Below, piece by piece: positions 10,494 to 18,212 of a DNA stretch of 50,931 nt (its first letter is position 1; the number at the start of each line of letters is the position of its first letter). The notes under the pieces were generated by a model that made no database searches, was not told the DNA's origin, and saw only the letters and a list, made by a program, of their open reading frames with translations. Both the position numbers and the translations under genes were made by a program. Origin of the DNA: Erysipelotrichaceae bacterium (lineage in GTDB: Bacteria; Bacillota_I; Bacilli_A; RFN20; CAG-826); assembly GCA_012837435.1 (NCBI GenBank), contig DURD01000022.1, positions 1-50,931 of the forward strand, in the 5' to 3' direction.

Positions 10494-10948
10494 TGCGAAT
10501 AGTTATAACCACGGTTTTAAATGCTGAGATTGTCATCGATCAAAAAATCCATTCTTCAATTGGAAGAGGCTATTGTTTGCTCGTCGGTTTCACGCCTAGC
10601 GACAATGAACAAATCGTCGATAAAATGGTCGATAAATTATTGTCTTTAAGAGTTTTTATGGACGACAAAGGTTTAACTAATTTGTCAATCTATGATGTTA
10701 AAGGAGAAATAATTACCGTCAGCCAGTTTACTTTATACGCCGATTTATCTAAAGGAAGAAGGCCTTCGTTTACTAAGGCGATGCGCCCCGAAGAAGCTCA
10801 AGCCCTATATGAATATTTTAATGAGCAACTAAGGCAGAAATTTGGACCCATCGTTACGGGTGTTTTCGGCGCGGATATGAAGGTTAGTAGTGTAAATGAT
10901 GGACCGTTTACTGTCATTTTAGATAGTGAGGATATCATTAAAAAATGA
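10493..10948 (+). CDS. dtd: D-aminoacyl-tRNA deacylase
   Basis: VSQFTLYAD and NDGPFTVILDS motifs. Confidence 0.95.
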   Translation: MRIVITTVLNAEIVIDQKIHSSIGRGYCLLVGFTPSDNEQIVDKMVDKLLSLRVFMDDKGLTNLSIYDVKGEIITVSQFTLYADLSKGRRPSFTKAMRPEEAQALYEYFNEQLRQKFGPIVTGVFGADMKVSSVNDGPFTVILDSEDIIKK

Positions 10949-12060
10949 AGGTTTTATTAGGTTTATCTGGCGGTGTCGATAGTGCGGTTTCCGCCTATCT
11001 ACTTTTAAAAATGGGACATGAAGTCACGGGGTGTTTTATGCGCAACTGGGATGCCTTAGCTAATAATGACTATTTAGGAAACCCAACCATTAATGATGAA
11101 AGATGTCCACAAGAAAAAGATTATGAAGACGCTAAAAGGGTCGCGGATATTTTAGGCATCAAACTTTTAAGAATCGATTACATTAAAGAGTATTGGGACG
11201 ATGTTTTCACTTACTTACTCAAAGAATATGAAAGTGGAAGAACACCTAATCCCGACATTTTCTGCAATAAATATGTAAAATTTGGTCCTTTCTTGGATTA
11301 CGCCAAAAGTCATGGCTATGACGCGATTGCGATGGGTCACTACGCTAAGCGCGTCGATAAAGAGGGAATCGCTTACTTATTGAAGAGTTTTGATAAGAAC
11401 AAAGATCAAACTTATTTCTTAAGTCAAATTAGTCAAGAGCAATTATCTTTTTGTTTATTTCCTTTAGGGGATATAAGTAAAAACGAAGTGAGAAAAATCG
11501 CTCATGAATTAGGTTTAAAAAGCGTGATGGATAAAAAAGATAGCACGGGAATTTGTTTTATCGGCGAAAGGAATTTTAAAGATTTTCTTAAAAATTACCT
11601 TCCGATGCAAAAAGGAAAAATTATCGATATCGAAAATAATCGTCTTATCGGTGAACACGAAGGAGCGATGTATTACACAATTGGTCAAAGAAAAGGATTA
11701 GGGATTGGGGGAATACCTGGGGAAGTCGCTAGAGGGTGGTTTGTCGTCGATAAAGATGTAAAAAACAATGTGGTTTATGTGGCGAGTGGCGACGAAAATA
11801 AATATCTCTATAGTGTAGGGTGCTCAATCAACAATCTAAATTGGATTAGTAAAAAACCTCTAATTAATCATCGATACCATGCCAAATTTCGTTATCGTCA
11901 AGCGGATAATCCAGTCATCATTACTAGCATGAATGAAGAAGAAATTGAACTATCTTTTATCTCGCCGATAAAAGCTGTAACTCCGGGGCAAGCGGCGGTG
12001 ATTTATGAAGGAGACATTTGTCTCGGTGGTGGAATAATCGAAAAGGTCTATAAAAAATAA
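10945..12060 (+). CDS. mnmA: tRNA 2-thiouridine(34) synthase MnmA
   Basis: GLSGGVDSAVSAYLL, NPDIFCNKYVKFG, GHYAKR, STGICFIGER motifs. Confidence 0.96.
   Translation: MKVLLGLSGGVDSAVSAYLLLKMGHEVTGCFMRNWDALANNDYLGNPTINDERCPQEKDYEDAKRVADILGIKLLRIDYIKEYWDDVFTYLLKEYESGRTPNPDIFCNKYVKFGPFLDYAKSHGYDAIAMGHYAKRVDKEGIAYLLKSFDKNKDQTYFLSQISQEQLSFCLFPLGDISKNEVRKIAHELGLKSVMDKKDSTGICFIGERNFKDFLKNYLPMQKGKIIDIENNRLIGEHEGAMYYTIGQRKGLGIGGIPGEVARGWFVVDKDVKNNVVYVASGDENKYLYSVGCSINNLNWISKKPLINHRYHAKFRYRQADNPVIITSMNEEEIELSFISPIKAVTPGQAAVIYEGDICLGGGIIEKVYKK
12030..12057 (+). repeat. 28-bp direct repeat, left copy (3' end of mnmA)
   Basis: TGGAATAATCGAAAAGGTCTATAAAAAA, identical to 13475-13502. Confidence 0.97.
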
Positions 12061-12065
12061 GTCTA

Positions 12066-12094
12066 TTGATTATTTAACTAAAATGTTGTATATT
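12066..12094 (+). promoter_or_regulatory. Promoter of Fic gene inside cassette
   Basis: TTGATT (12066-12071), 17-bp spacer, TATATT (12089-12094). Confidence 0.6.
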
Positions 12095-12118
12095 TTAGGC
12101 AAATAGAGGTATTTGTCT

Positions 12119-13171
12119 ATGAGAAGATTTGATTATTCGTTTTTAGAAAAGGAACCTATTCCCTCCAATATTGCGTCAATGCTTTTTGCGATTGAAAGAA
12201 ATAAAACCACTTCTGATTTTTTTAAAGAAAAATATCCTCAAGTTTTTAATAATTTAGTAAAGATAGCAAAAGTGCAATCTGTTAAAGCCAGTAATGCCAT
12301 CGAAGGAATTGTAACGACTGATCAAAGAATTAAACAATTAGTTAATGAATCTACTGAACCTAGAAATCATAACGAAGAAGAAATTGCTGGCTATAGAGAT
12401 GTCTTAAATAGAATTCATCTAGATTACCAAACCATCGATATTGAAACTAGACAAATATTATTACTTCATCGTGATTTGTTAGAAAGAAAACAAACACCGA
12501 CGAGAGGGATGTTTAAAACAGTTGATAATGTCATAATGCAGATTAACGCTGATGGTAGTAGAAGTGTTAGATTTAGACCAGTTCCAGCGATTGAAACTCC
12601 TCAATCAATGGAACAACTTGAATTAGCGTTTATCGACGCTAGAAGTAACTCTAATATCAATCCATTATTATTAATTCCTTGCTATATTTTAGATTTCTTA
12701 TGTATCCATCCATTTGAAGATGGGAATGGTAGAATGTCTAGATTATTAACATTATTACTTTTATATAAAACTAGGTATGATGTTGGCAAATACGTTTCTC
12801 TAGAAAACATTATCAATAAGAATAAAGGCATGTATTACCAAAAACTTTATGAATCATCTTTAGGTTGGGCGGAGAACCGTAATTCTTATTGGCCGTTTAT
12901 TGAAAACTTTTTAATGACTTTGTTATCCGCTTATAACGAATTAATACGTCGATATGAGATTATTAAAGACAAGAAGTTATCGAAAGCGGAAAGAGTGGAA
13001 GAAATAATTAAAGCCACACTTGGAAAGATTACAAAAAAAGAGATTCATGAAATATGGCCGGATATCTCAATTAATACAATCGAACTCGAATTAGCAAGAT
13101 TGTTAAAAGAAGGATTGATTGAAAAGATGGGCAACACTAATGGCGCGGCCTATTTCTGGAAAGGGAAATAG
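12119..13171 (+). CDS. Fic family protein (class II, N-terminal autoinhibitory motif, C-terminal winged helix)
   Basis: HPFEDGNGRMSR Fic motif; SNAIEG fits the [S/T]xxxE[G/N] inhibitory motif. ATG at 12119 follows AGAGGT SD; ORF track start at 12113 is a TTG. Confidence 0.92.
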   Translation: MRRFDYSFLEKEPIPSNIASMLFAIERNKTTSDFFKEKYPQVFNNLVKIAKVQSVKASNAIEGIVTTDQRIKQLVNESTEPRNHNEEEIAGYRDVLNRIHLDYQTIDIETRQILLLHRDLLERKQTPTRGMFKTVDNVIMQINADGSRSVRFRPVPAIETPQSMEQLELAFIDARSNSNINPLLLIPCYILDFLCIHPFEDGNGRMSRLLTLLLLYKTRYDVGKYVSLENIINKNKGMYYQKLYESSLGWAENRNSYWPFIENFLMTLLSAYNELIRRYEIIKDKKLSKAERVEEIIKATLGKITKKEIHEIWPDISINTIELELARLLKEGLIEKMGNTNGAAYFWKGK

Positions 13172-13221
13172 GGTATATCATCTAAATGGACGATTTAGAT
13201 TTTTATGGAGGATTATCTAAA

Positions 13222-13473
13222 ATGAAAAGTGCAAAGACTGGATATGCAGTCGACGACTTATTTGAAGAGTTCTATATTCCAAAAGCGGTAAAAGCCATCG
13301 CTCCAGACGCCATCAATGGTCTCAGATTCCTAAATAGCGTTTATTTCGATGGAAGTGAAGAAGAATTTAATGCGGTTTTCGATAGTGAAACAAAGAAACA
13401 GCAATTTACTAGCACCAACCCTAATTTGGTATTCTTTGTTAGAAATACCAATGGTGAATACGTACCGCTTTAA
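13222..13473 (+). CDS. Small ORF resembling the C-terminus of a BspA-like (LRR_5) surface protein; possible fragment
   Basis: YIPKAVKAIAPDAINGLRFLNSVYFDGSEEEFNA...FFV matches the BspA-type repeat pattern; GGAGG SD 8 nt before ATG 13222. ORF track extends to 13186. Confidence 0.5.
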   Translation: MKSAKTGYAVDDLFEEFYIPKAVKAIAPDAINGLRFLNSVYFDGSEEEFNAVFDSETKKQQFTSTNPNLVFFVRNTNGEYVPL

Positions 13474-13474
13474 T

Positions 13475-13502
13475 TGGAATAATCGAAAAGGTCTATAAAA
13501 AA
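13475..13502 (+). repeat. 28-bp direct repeat, right copy (remnant mnmA 3' end)
   Basis: Identical to 12030-12057; in the mnmA frame reads GIIEKVYKKQ-stop (TAG). Confidence 0.97.
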
Positions 13503-13544
13503 CAATAGTTTTTGTCTTTTCTTTATGATAAATTGTTTCTGTTA

Positions 13545-13756
13545 AGCAAGAAGCCCATTCACGAAATATCCTCTTAGCGAATACCTAGCGGTGAAAAGGG
13601 TATAGGTAAAGCGTGAAAAGCCACTTCCCAAGATTCGGGTAATGCCGACGTTCGAATTGCGTAAGATTCAAAAATGAGTGCTTCTATGGTTAGAAGAAAA
13701 AGGATGGTACCGCGGAGAAATTCGTTCCTTACTAGGGGACGATTTTGTATTTTTTG
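13545..13756 (+). promoter_or_regulatory. T-box riboswitch upstream of alaS
   Basis: AGGATGGTACCGCGG antiterminator box (13701-13715), terminator TCGTTCC/GGGACGA (13722-13742) plus T tract. UGGU bulge fits an ACCA tRNA 3' end (A73, as in tRNA-Ala). Specifier codon not resolved. Confidence 0.88.
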
Positions 13757-13766
13757 GAGGTAGTCT

Positions 13767-16364
13767 ATGCGTTACATGAAAGCCAAAGACATTCGCAGAA
13801 TGTGGTTAGATTTTTTTGCCAGCAAAGGACATCACATTGAAGCGGGCTCATCTTTAATTCCCAAGAACGATCCAACTTTGTTATGGATTAATTCCGGCGT
13901 CGCGGCTCTAAAAAAATATTTTGATGGCAGCGAAGTTCCTCCGAGCAGGAGAATAGTCAATGCACAAAAAAGTATTAGAACGAACGACATTGAAAATGTG
14001 GGTCGGACCTCTAGACACCACACATTTTTTGAAATGTTAGGTAATTTTTCTATCGGTGATTATTTTAGAAAAGAAGTTATCCCTTGGGCAGTAGAACTTT
14101 TGACCGATAAAAAATGGTTCGGTATCGAAAAAGAAAAGTTATATATCACTTATCATCCCCATGATTTAGAAACGAAAAAATGTTGGATGAACGCGGGCAT
14201 CAGCGAAGATCATCTGATTGCTAACGAAGATAATTATTGGGAAATTGGCGAAGGACCTTGCGGACCAGATACCGAAATTTTCTTTGATCGTGGAGAAAAA
14301 TTTGATCCTCAGCGCCTCGGTTTAAAATTATTAATTGAAGATTTAGAAAACGATCGCTATATCGAGATCTGGAATATCGTCTTTTCACAATTTTGTGCGG
14401 TTCCAGGTATTTGTCGAGACGACTATCAAGAACTACCCTGTAAAAACATCGATACCGGGGCGGGACTTGAAAGACTAGCCTGCATCATGCAAGGAACGAA
14501 TTCTAACTTTGAAACTGATTTGTTTTATCCTCTCATCAAAGAAGTCGAAAAGAAAAGTGGCAAAAAATATCTAGATAACCCCTTGCCTTTTCGCGTAATT
14601 GCCGATCACATTAGAGCTATCACCTTCGCTTTAGCGGATGGGGAATCTTTTTCAAACGAAGGAAGAGGCTACGTTTTAAGAAGACTATTAAGAAGAGCGG
14701 TGCGGTATGGCAAAGTTTTGGGAATAGAAAAGCCCTTCCTTTTTGAGTTGGTTTCTATCGTCGCTAACATCATGCAAGACTATTATCCTTATCTACTAGA
14801 TAAACAAGAATACGTGGCTAAAATTGTTAGAGCCGAAGAAGAAAAATTCATTAAAACTCTAAATAATGGCGAAGCCTTATTAATAAAATTAATAAAGGAA
14901 AACCGCTCCATCAGTGGCGCGGAGGTTTTTAAGCTCTACGATACTTTTGGTTTTCCCAAAGAACTAACCCTAGAAATTTGCGAGGAACAGGGTGTTTCTG
15001 TCGATTTAAAAGAGTTCGATGACTTGATGCAAAAACAAAAGCAAAGAGCGAGAGACGCTAGAAGCGATTTGCAGTCTATGAATAAACAAGCCATCGATTT
15101 GATAAACTGCACCCTTCCTTCGACATTTAATTACGGTGGTTCTCAAATTGTTTCCACAGTCATCGCCTGCTTTAAAGATGGTCAGAAAGTCGACAGTTTG
15201 GATGACGAAGGGGAAATCATGCTCGAAGTCACCAATTTCTATGCCGAAAGTGGGGGTCAAGTTTCCGATACCGGTACGATAGAAAACGACCAGATGTTAG
15301 CCAAAGTCGTCGAGGTCATTAAAGCGCCTAATCGTCAACATCTCCATTATTTAAAGGTGATGTACGGAGAAATTAAAGTTGGTGATCAAGTAACGCTTAA
15401 AGTCGATGAATATCGCCGCGCTTTAATCGAAAGAAATCATTCTTCGGTCCATTTGTTGCAACAAGCTTTAACCGAAGTACTAGGGGATCATATCGTTCAA
15501 CACGGCAGCAGTGTCAACGATGAATACTCTCACTTTGACTTTAATCATTATGAGAAAATGAGCGCCGAGCAAATCGCTGAAGTCGAAAGAAAAGTCAATC
15601 AATACATCGCTTCGGCTATCAAAGAAGAAACTCTCGTTTTACCGATTGAAGAAGCCAAAAAAATCGGCGCAAAAGCTCTGTTTGATGATAAATATGGCGA
15701 GACCGTTCGCGTCGTAACTTTCGGTGAAGTTTCAAAGGAATTTTGTGGAGGCACTCACGTTAGTAACACCGCGGATATCGGCGTTTTTGTCATCGAATAT
15801 GAAGAGAGCATCGCCGCGGGGATTAGAAGAATTCAATCGAGAACTTCTTTTGGGGCCTATGAATTATTAAAGAAAAGAGAAAATATCTTAAACGTCAGCC
15901 GCGATTTATTGACTGCGGGCTCGATTGGCGAAGTGCCAAATAGAATTAAATGTTTACAAAGGGAAAAAGAACTTTTAGCTAAAGAAAACGATGTTCTAGA
16001 GCAAAAAATTGCTGGAGCAATCAGCAATAATTTAAAACAATCTTTTGTGGAAAAAGATGACCTACAAGTGCTCGTGCAATTTCTTAAAGAGCAAAAAAGA
16101 GAATCTCTATTAAAGATTATCGATAATTTAAAAGCGAACAAAGATAACTATCTAATCGCTTTGATCGGTGAAGAAAATGGAGGTTATCCTCTTGTTGTCG
16201 CTGCGAGTAGAAAGGCGAATGACCAAGGCTTTTTAGCGGGAAAAATCGTCAAAAAGATGGCGAATATTTTAGGGGGTTCTGGAGGCGGTAGACCAGAGTT
16301 AGCTTCGGGAGCGGGAAAAGATATTTCAAAATTAAAGGAAGCTAAAGACGTATTGTTGAAGTAA
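13767..16364 (+). CDS. alaS: Alanyl-tRNA synthetase
   Basis: RRMWLDFFASKGH, FFEMLGNFSIGDYF, CGGTHV motifs; preceded by T-box. Confidence 0.97.
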   Translation: MRYMKAKDIRRMWLDFFASKGHHIEAGSSLIPKNDPTLLWINSGVAALKKYFDGSEVPPSRRIVNAQKSIRTNDIENVGRTSRHHTFFEMLGNFSIGDYFRKEVIPWAVELLTDKKWFGIEKEKLYITYHPHDLETKKCWMNAGISEDHLIANEDNYWEIGEGPCGPDTEIFFDRGEKFDPQRLGLKLLIEDLENDRYIEIWNIVFSQFCAVPGICRDDYQELPCKNIDTGAGLERLACIMQGTNSNFETDLFYPLIKEVEKKSGKKYLDNPLPFRVIADHIRAITFALADGESFSNEGRGYVLRRLLRRAVRYGKVLGIEKPFLFELVSIVANIMQDYYPYLLDKQEYVAKIVRAEEEKFIKTLNNGEALLIKLIKENRSISGAEVFKLYDTFGFPKELTLEICEEQGVSVDLKEFDDLMQKQKQRARDARSDLQSMNKQAIDLINCTLPSTFNYGGSQIVSTVIACFKDGQKVDSLDDEGEIMLEVTNFYAESGGQVSDTGTIENDQMLAKVVEVIKAPNRQHLHYLKVMYGEIKVGDQVTLKVDEYRRALIERNHSSVHLLQQALTEVLGDHIVQHGSSVNDEYSHFDFNHYEKMSAEQIAEVERKVNQYIASAIKEETLVLPIEEAKKIGAKALFDDKYGETVRVVTFGEVSKEFCGGTHVSNTADIGVFVIEYEESIAAGIRRIQSRTSFGAYELLKKRENILNVSRDLLTAGSIGEVPNRIKCLQREKELLAKENDVLEQKIAGAISNNLKQSFVEKDDLQVLVQFLKEQKRESLLKIIDNLKANKDNYLIALIGEENGGYPLVVAASRKANDQGFLAGKIVKKMANILGGSGGGRPELASGAGKDISKLKEAKDVLLK

Positions 16365-16789
16365 TGGTTAAGAAACATTTAGGTTTAGATTTAGGGATAA
16401 AAACATTAGGCATCGCCTATAACGATTCTTTAGGCTTTGTTCACGGTTTAGAAAGCTTTCGCTTCGATAAAAATCAATACATCGTCGCGAGAAAGCACGT
16501 CCTAGAGCTCTGCGAAAAAATGTCCATCAATGACTTAGTCATTGGGTTACCTTTACATCTCAGTGGGAAGAAGAGTGAAATGAGCGATATTTGCTTGAGA
16601 TTTAGAGATGATTTATTAAAAGAAAAACCCTCGTTAAACATTGAAATGATGGATGAGAGATTGACAAGCGTGACGGCGAATAAGAGCATTTCTGAAAGAG
16701 GAATGAACCATCAAAAGAGAAAAGAAAATGTCGATCGTATCGCCGCTTGTATAATATTAGATACTTATTTAAAGATGAAAGGTTATTAG
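16364..16789 (+). CDS. ruvX: Holliday junction resolvase-like RuvX/YqgF
   Basis: GLDLGIKTLGIAY, VIGLPLHLSG, DERLTS motifs. Confidence 0.92.
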   Translation: MVKKHLGLDLGIKTLGIAYNDSLGFVHGLESFRFDKNQYIVARKHVLELCEKMSINDLVIGLPLHLSGKKSEMSDICLRFRDDLLKEKPSLNIEMMDERLTSVTANKSISERGMNHQKRKENVDRIAACIILDTYLKMKGY

Positions 16790-16793
16790 TAGT

Positions 16794-17063
16794 ATGAAAA
16801 TCGAAAATGAAAATCAGATGGTCGTGGTGGATGAAGAAGGTAAAGAGCGTTTGATGGAAATTCTTTTTACCTATGACAACGAAGATAGAGAAGCTTCCTA
16901 TGTTTTCTTTTATGACCCTGAAGATCCTGAGCAGGAAGTCACCGTGATGCGCTATTACGATAATGGCGAATTAGAGGATATCGATGATGACGAAGAATAC
17001 GAAGAGGTCCTAGAAGTTTTTAATGCGTGGCAAGAAGATATTAATATCCAAGAAGGAAATTAA
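16794..17063 (+). CDS. DUF1292 (YrzB-like) acidic protein
   Basis: Small acidic protein downstream of ruvX; typical DUF1292 pattern. Confidence 0.75.
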   Translation: MKIENENQMVVVDEEGKERLMEILFTYDNEDREASYVFFYDPEDPEQEVTVMRYYDNGELEDIDDDEEYEEVLEVFNAWQEDINIQEGN

Positions 17064-17104
17064 AAAAATAGTAAATAAAAGTTATAGCAATACTTTTATG
17101 ATGT

Positions 17105-17113
17105 TGATATAAT
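17105..17113 (+). promoter_or_regulatory. Extended -10 promoter element for greA
   Basis: TGATATAAT (TGnTATAAT). Confidence 0.5.
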
Positions 17114-17140
17114 GTCGCTTGCTAGAAAAGAGGGTTAGTT

Positions 17141-17614
17141 ATGGCTGAGAAACAAAAACTCACAAAAGCTGGTTATAAAAAATTGGAAGATGAAATGTCT
17201 TATTTAATTAATGTTGTCAGAGAGGAAGTCAAGGCTCAACTTGCTGAAGCAAGAGCGCAAGGCGACCTATCTGAAAATGCGGATTATGACGCGGCGAGAA
17301 ATAAACAAGGTGAAGTAGAAAAGCGCATAAAAGAAATCGAAAACATTTTGGTCGATGCTGAAATTATCGAAGAAAGTAAGGCCAACACTAAAAAAGTGGG
17401 GCTAGGGACGACCGTTACCATTCGTTTCTTAGAAGATAATTCGGAAAAATCATTCATGATTGTCGCCACTGTTGAAACCAATCCATTCGCTGGTAGAATT
17501 TCTAACTCCTGTCCTCTAGGAAAAGCCTTAGTCGGTCGAGGCGTCGGCGAAATTGTCGAAGTAAAAGCCGCCAGAAATTACAAAGTAGAAATCTTAAAAA
17601 TTGAAATTAAATAA
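17141..17614 (+). CDS. greA: Transcription elongation factor GreA
   Basis: LTKAGYKKLEDEM, ARAQGDLSENADYDAA, N-terminal coiled coil. Confidence 0.95.
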   Translation: MAEKQKLTKAGYKKLEDEMSYLINVVREEVKAQLAEARAQGDLSENADYDAARNKQGEVEKRIKEIENILVDAEIIEESKANTKKVGLGTTVTIRFLEDNSEKSFMIVATVETNPFAGRISNSCPLGKALVGRGVGEIVEVKAARNYKVEILKIEIK

Positions 17615-17639
17615 ATACATTTTTAGACAAAAAACTCTC

Positions 17640-17672
17640 AACCTCCCTATTAGTTAAGTAAGGAGGTTTTTT
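17640..17672 (+). terminator. Hairpin plus T tract between greA and comEA; right arm is the comEA Shine-Dalgarno
   Basis: AACCTCC (17640-17646) / GGAGGTT (17662-17668) then TTTT; ATG at 17673. Confidence 0.7.
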
Positions 17673-18212
17673 ATGATTAAACTTTTAATCGGCGTCGTGA
17701 TTGTCGCCTTTGTGGTCGTCGTAGGCTTTTTAATTATCGATCCAGATTTGACCCAATTTAACTCTCAAACATCACTCACTGAAATTTCCACGACGGAAGG
17801 GAGTAGATACACCATTGAAGGACAAGTCCATAAAGCGGGAACTTATGTTTTAAGCGATGCAGTAACGATGGCGGATCTAATCGAAGCCGCAGGAGGAACG
17901 ACGGCTAATGCTGATGATTTAGCGTATTTTTCTACCGCGGAATTATCGGCAAATTCTACTTATTATATCGCGGGCAAATACGATGAAAGCGATATTTGTG
18001 CGACGACTGAAATTGAAAAGGTCAACATCAACGAAGATACTGCTGAACAGCTCATGAGTGTGTCGGGAATTACCACTTCGATTGCGACTTCAATCGTTTC
18101 GTATCGAAACGAAAATGGTTTATATAACACCATCGAAGATGTTTTAAATGTTTATGGAATCGGTAACGCTACCTACCACAAGATTCGTAATTATGTCATC
18201 TTGCATACGTGA
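17673..18212 (+). CDS. comEA: Competence protein ComEA
   Basis: N-terminal TM, SLBB-like domain, VNINEDTAEQLMSVSGI...I helix-hairpin-helix domain. Confidence 0.88.
   Translation: MIKLLIGVVIVAFVVVVGFLIIDPDLTQFNSQTSLTEISTTEGSRYTIEGQVHKAGTYVLSDAVTMADLIEAAGGTTANADDLAYFSTAELSANSTYYIAGKYDESDICATTEIEKVNINEDTAEQLMSVSGITTSIATSIVSYRNENGLYNTIEDVLNVYGIGNATYHKIRNYVILHT

Noticed and set aside
12119-13473. Fic plus small downstream ORF as a classical toxin-antitoxin pair
   Set aside because: The Fic protein carries its own class II inhibitory motif (SNAIEG), and the small ORF resembles an LRR fragment rather than a FicA-like antitoxin.
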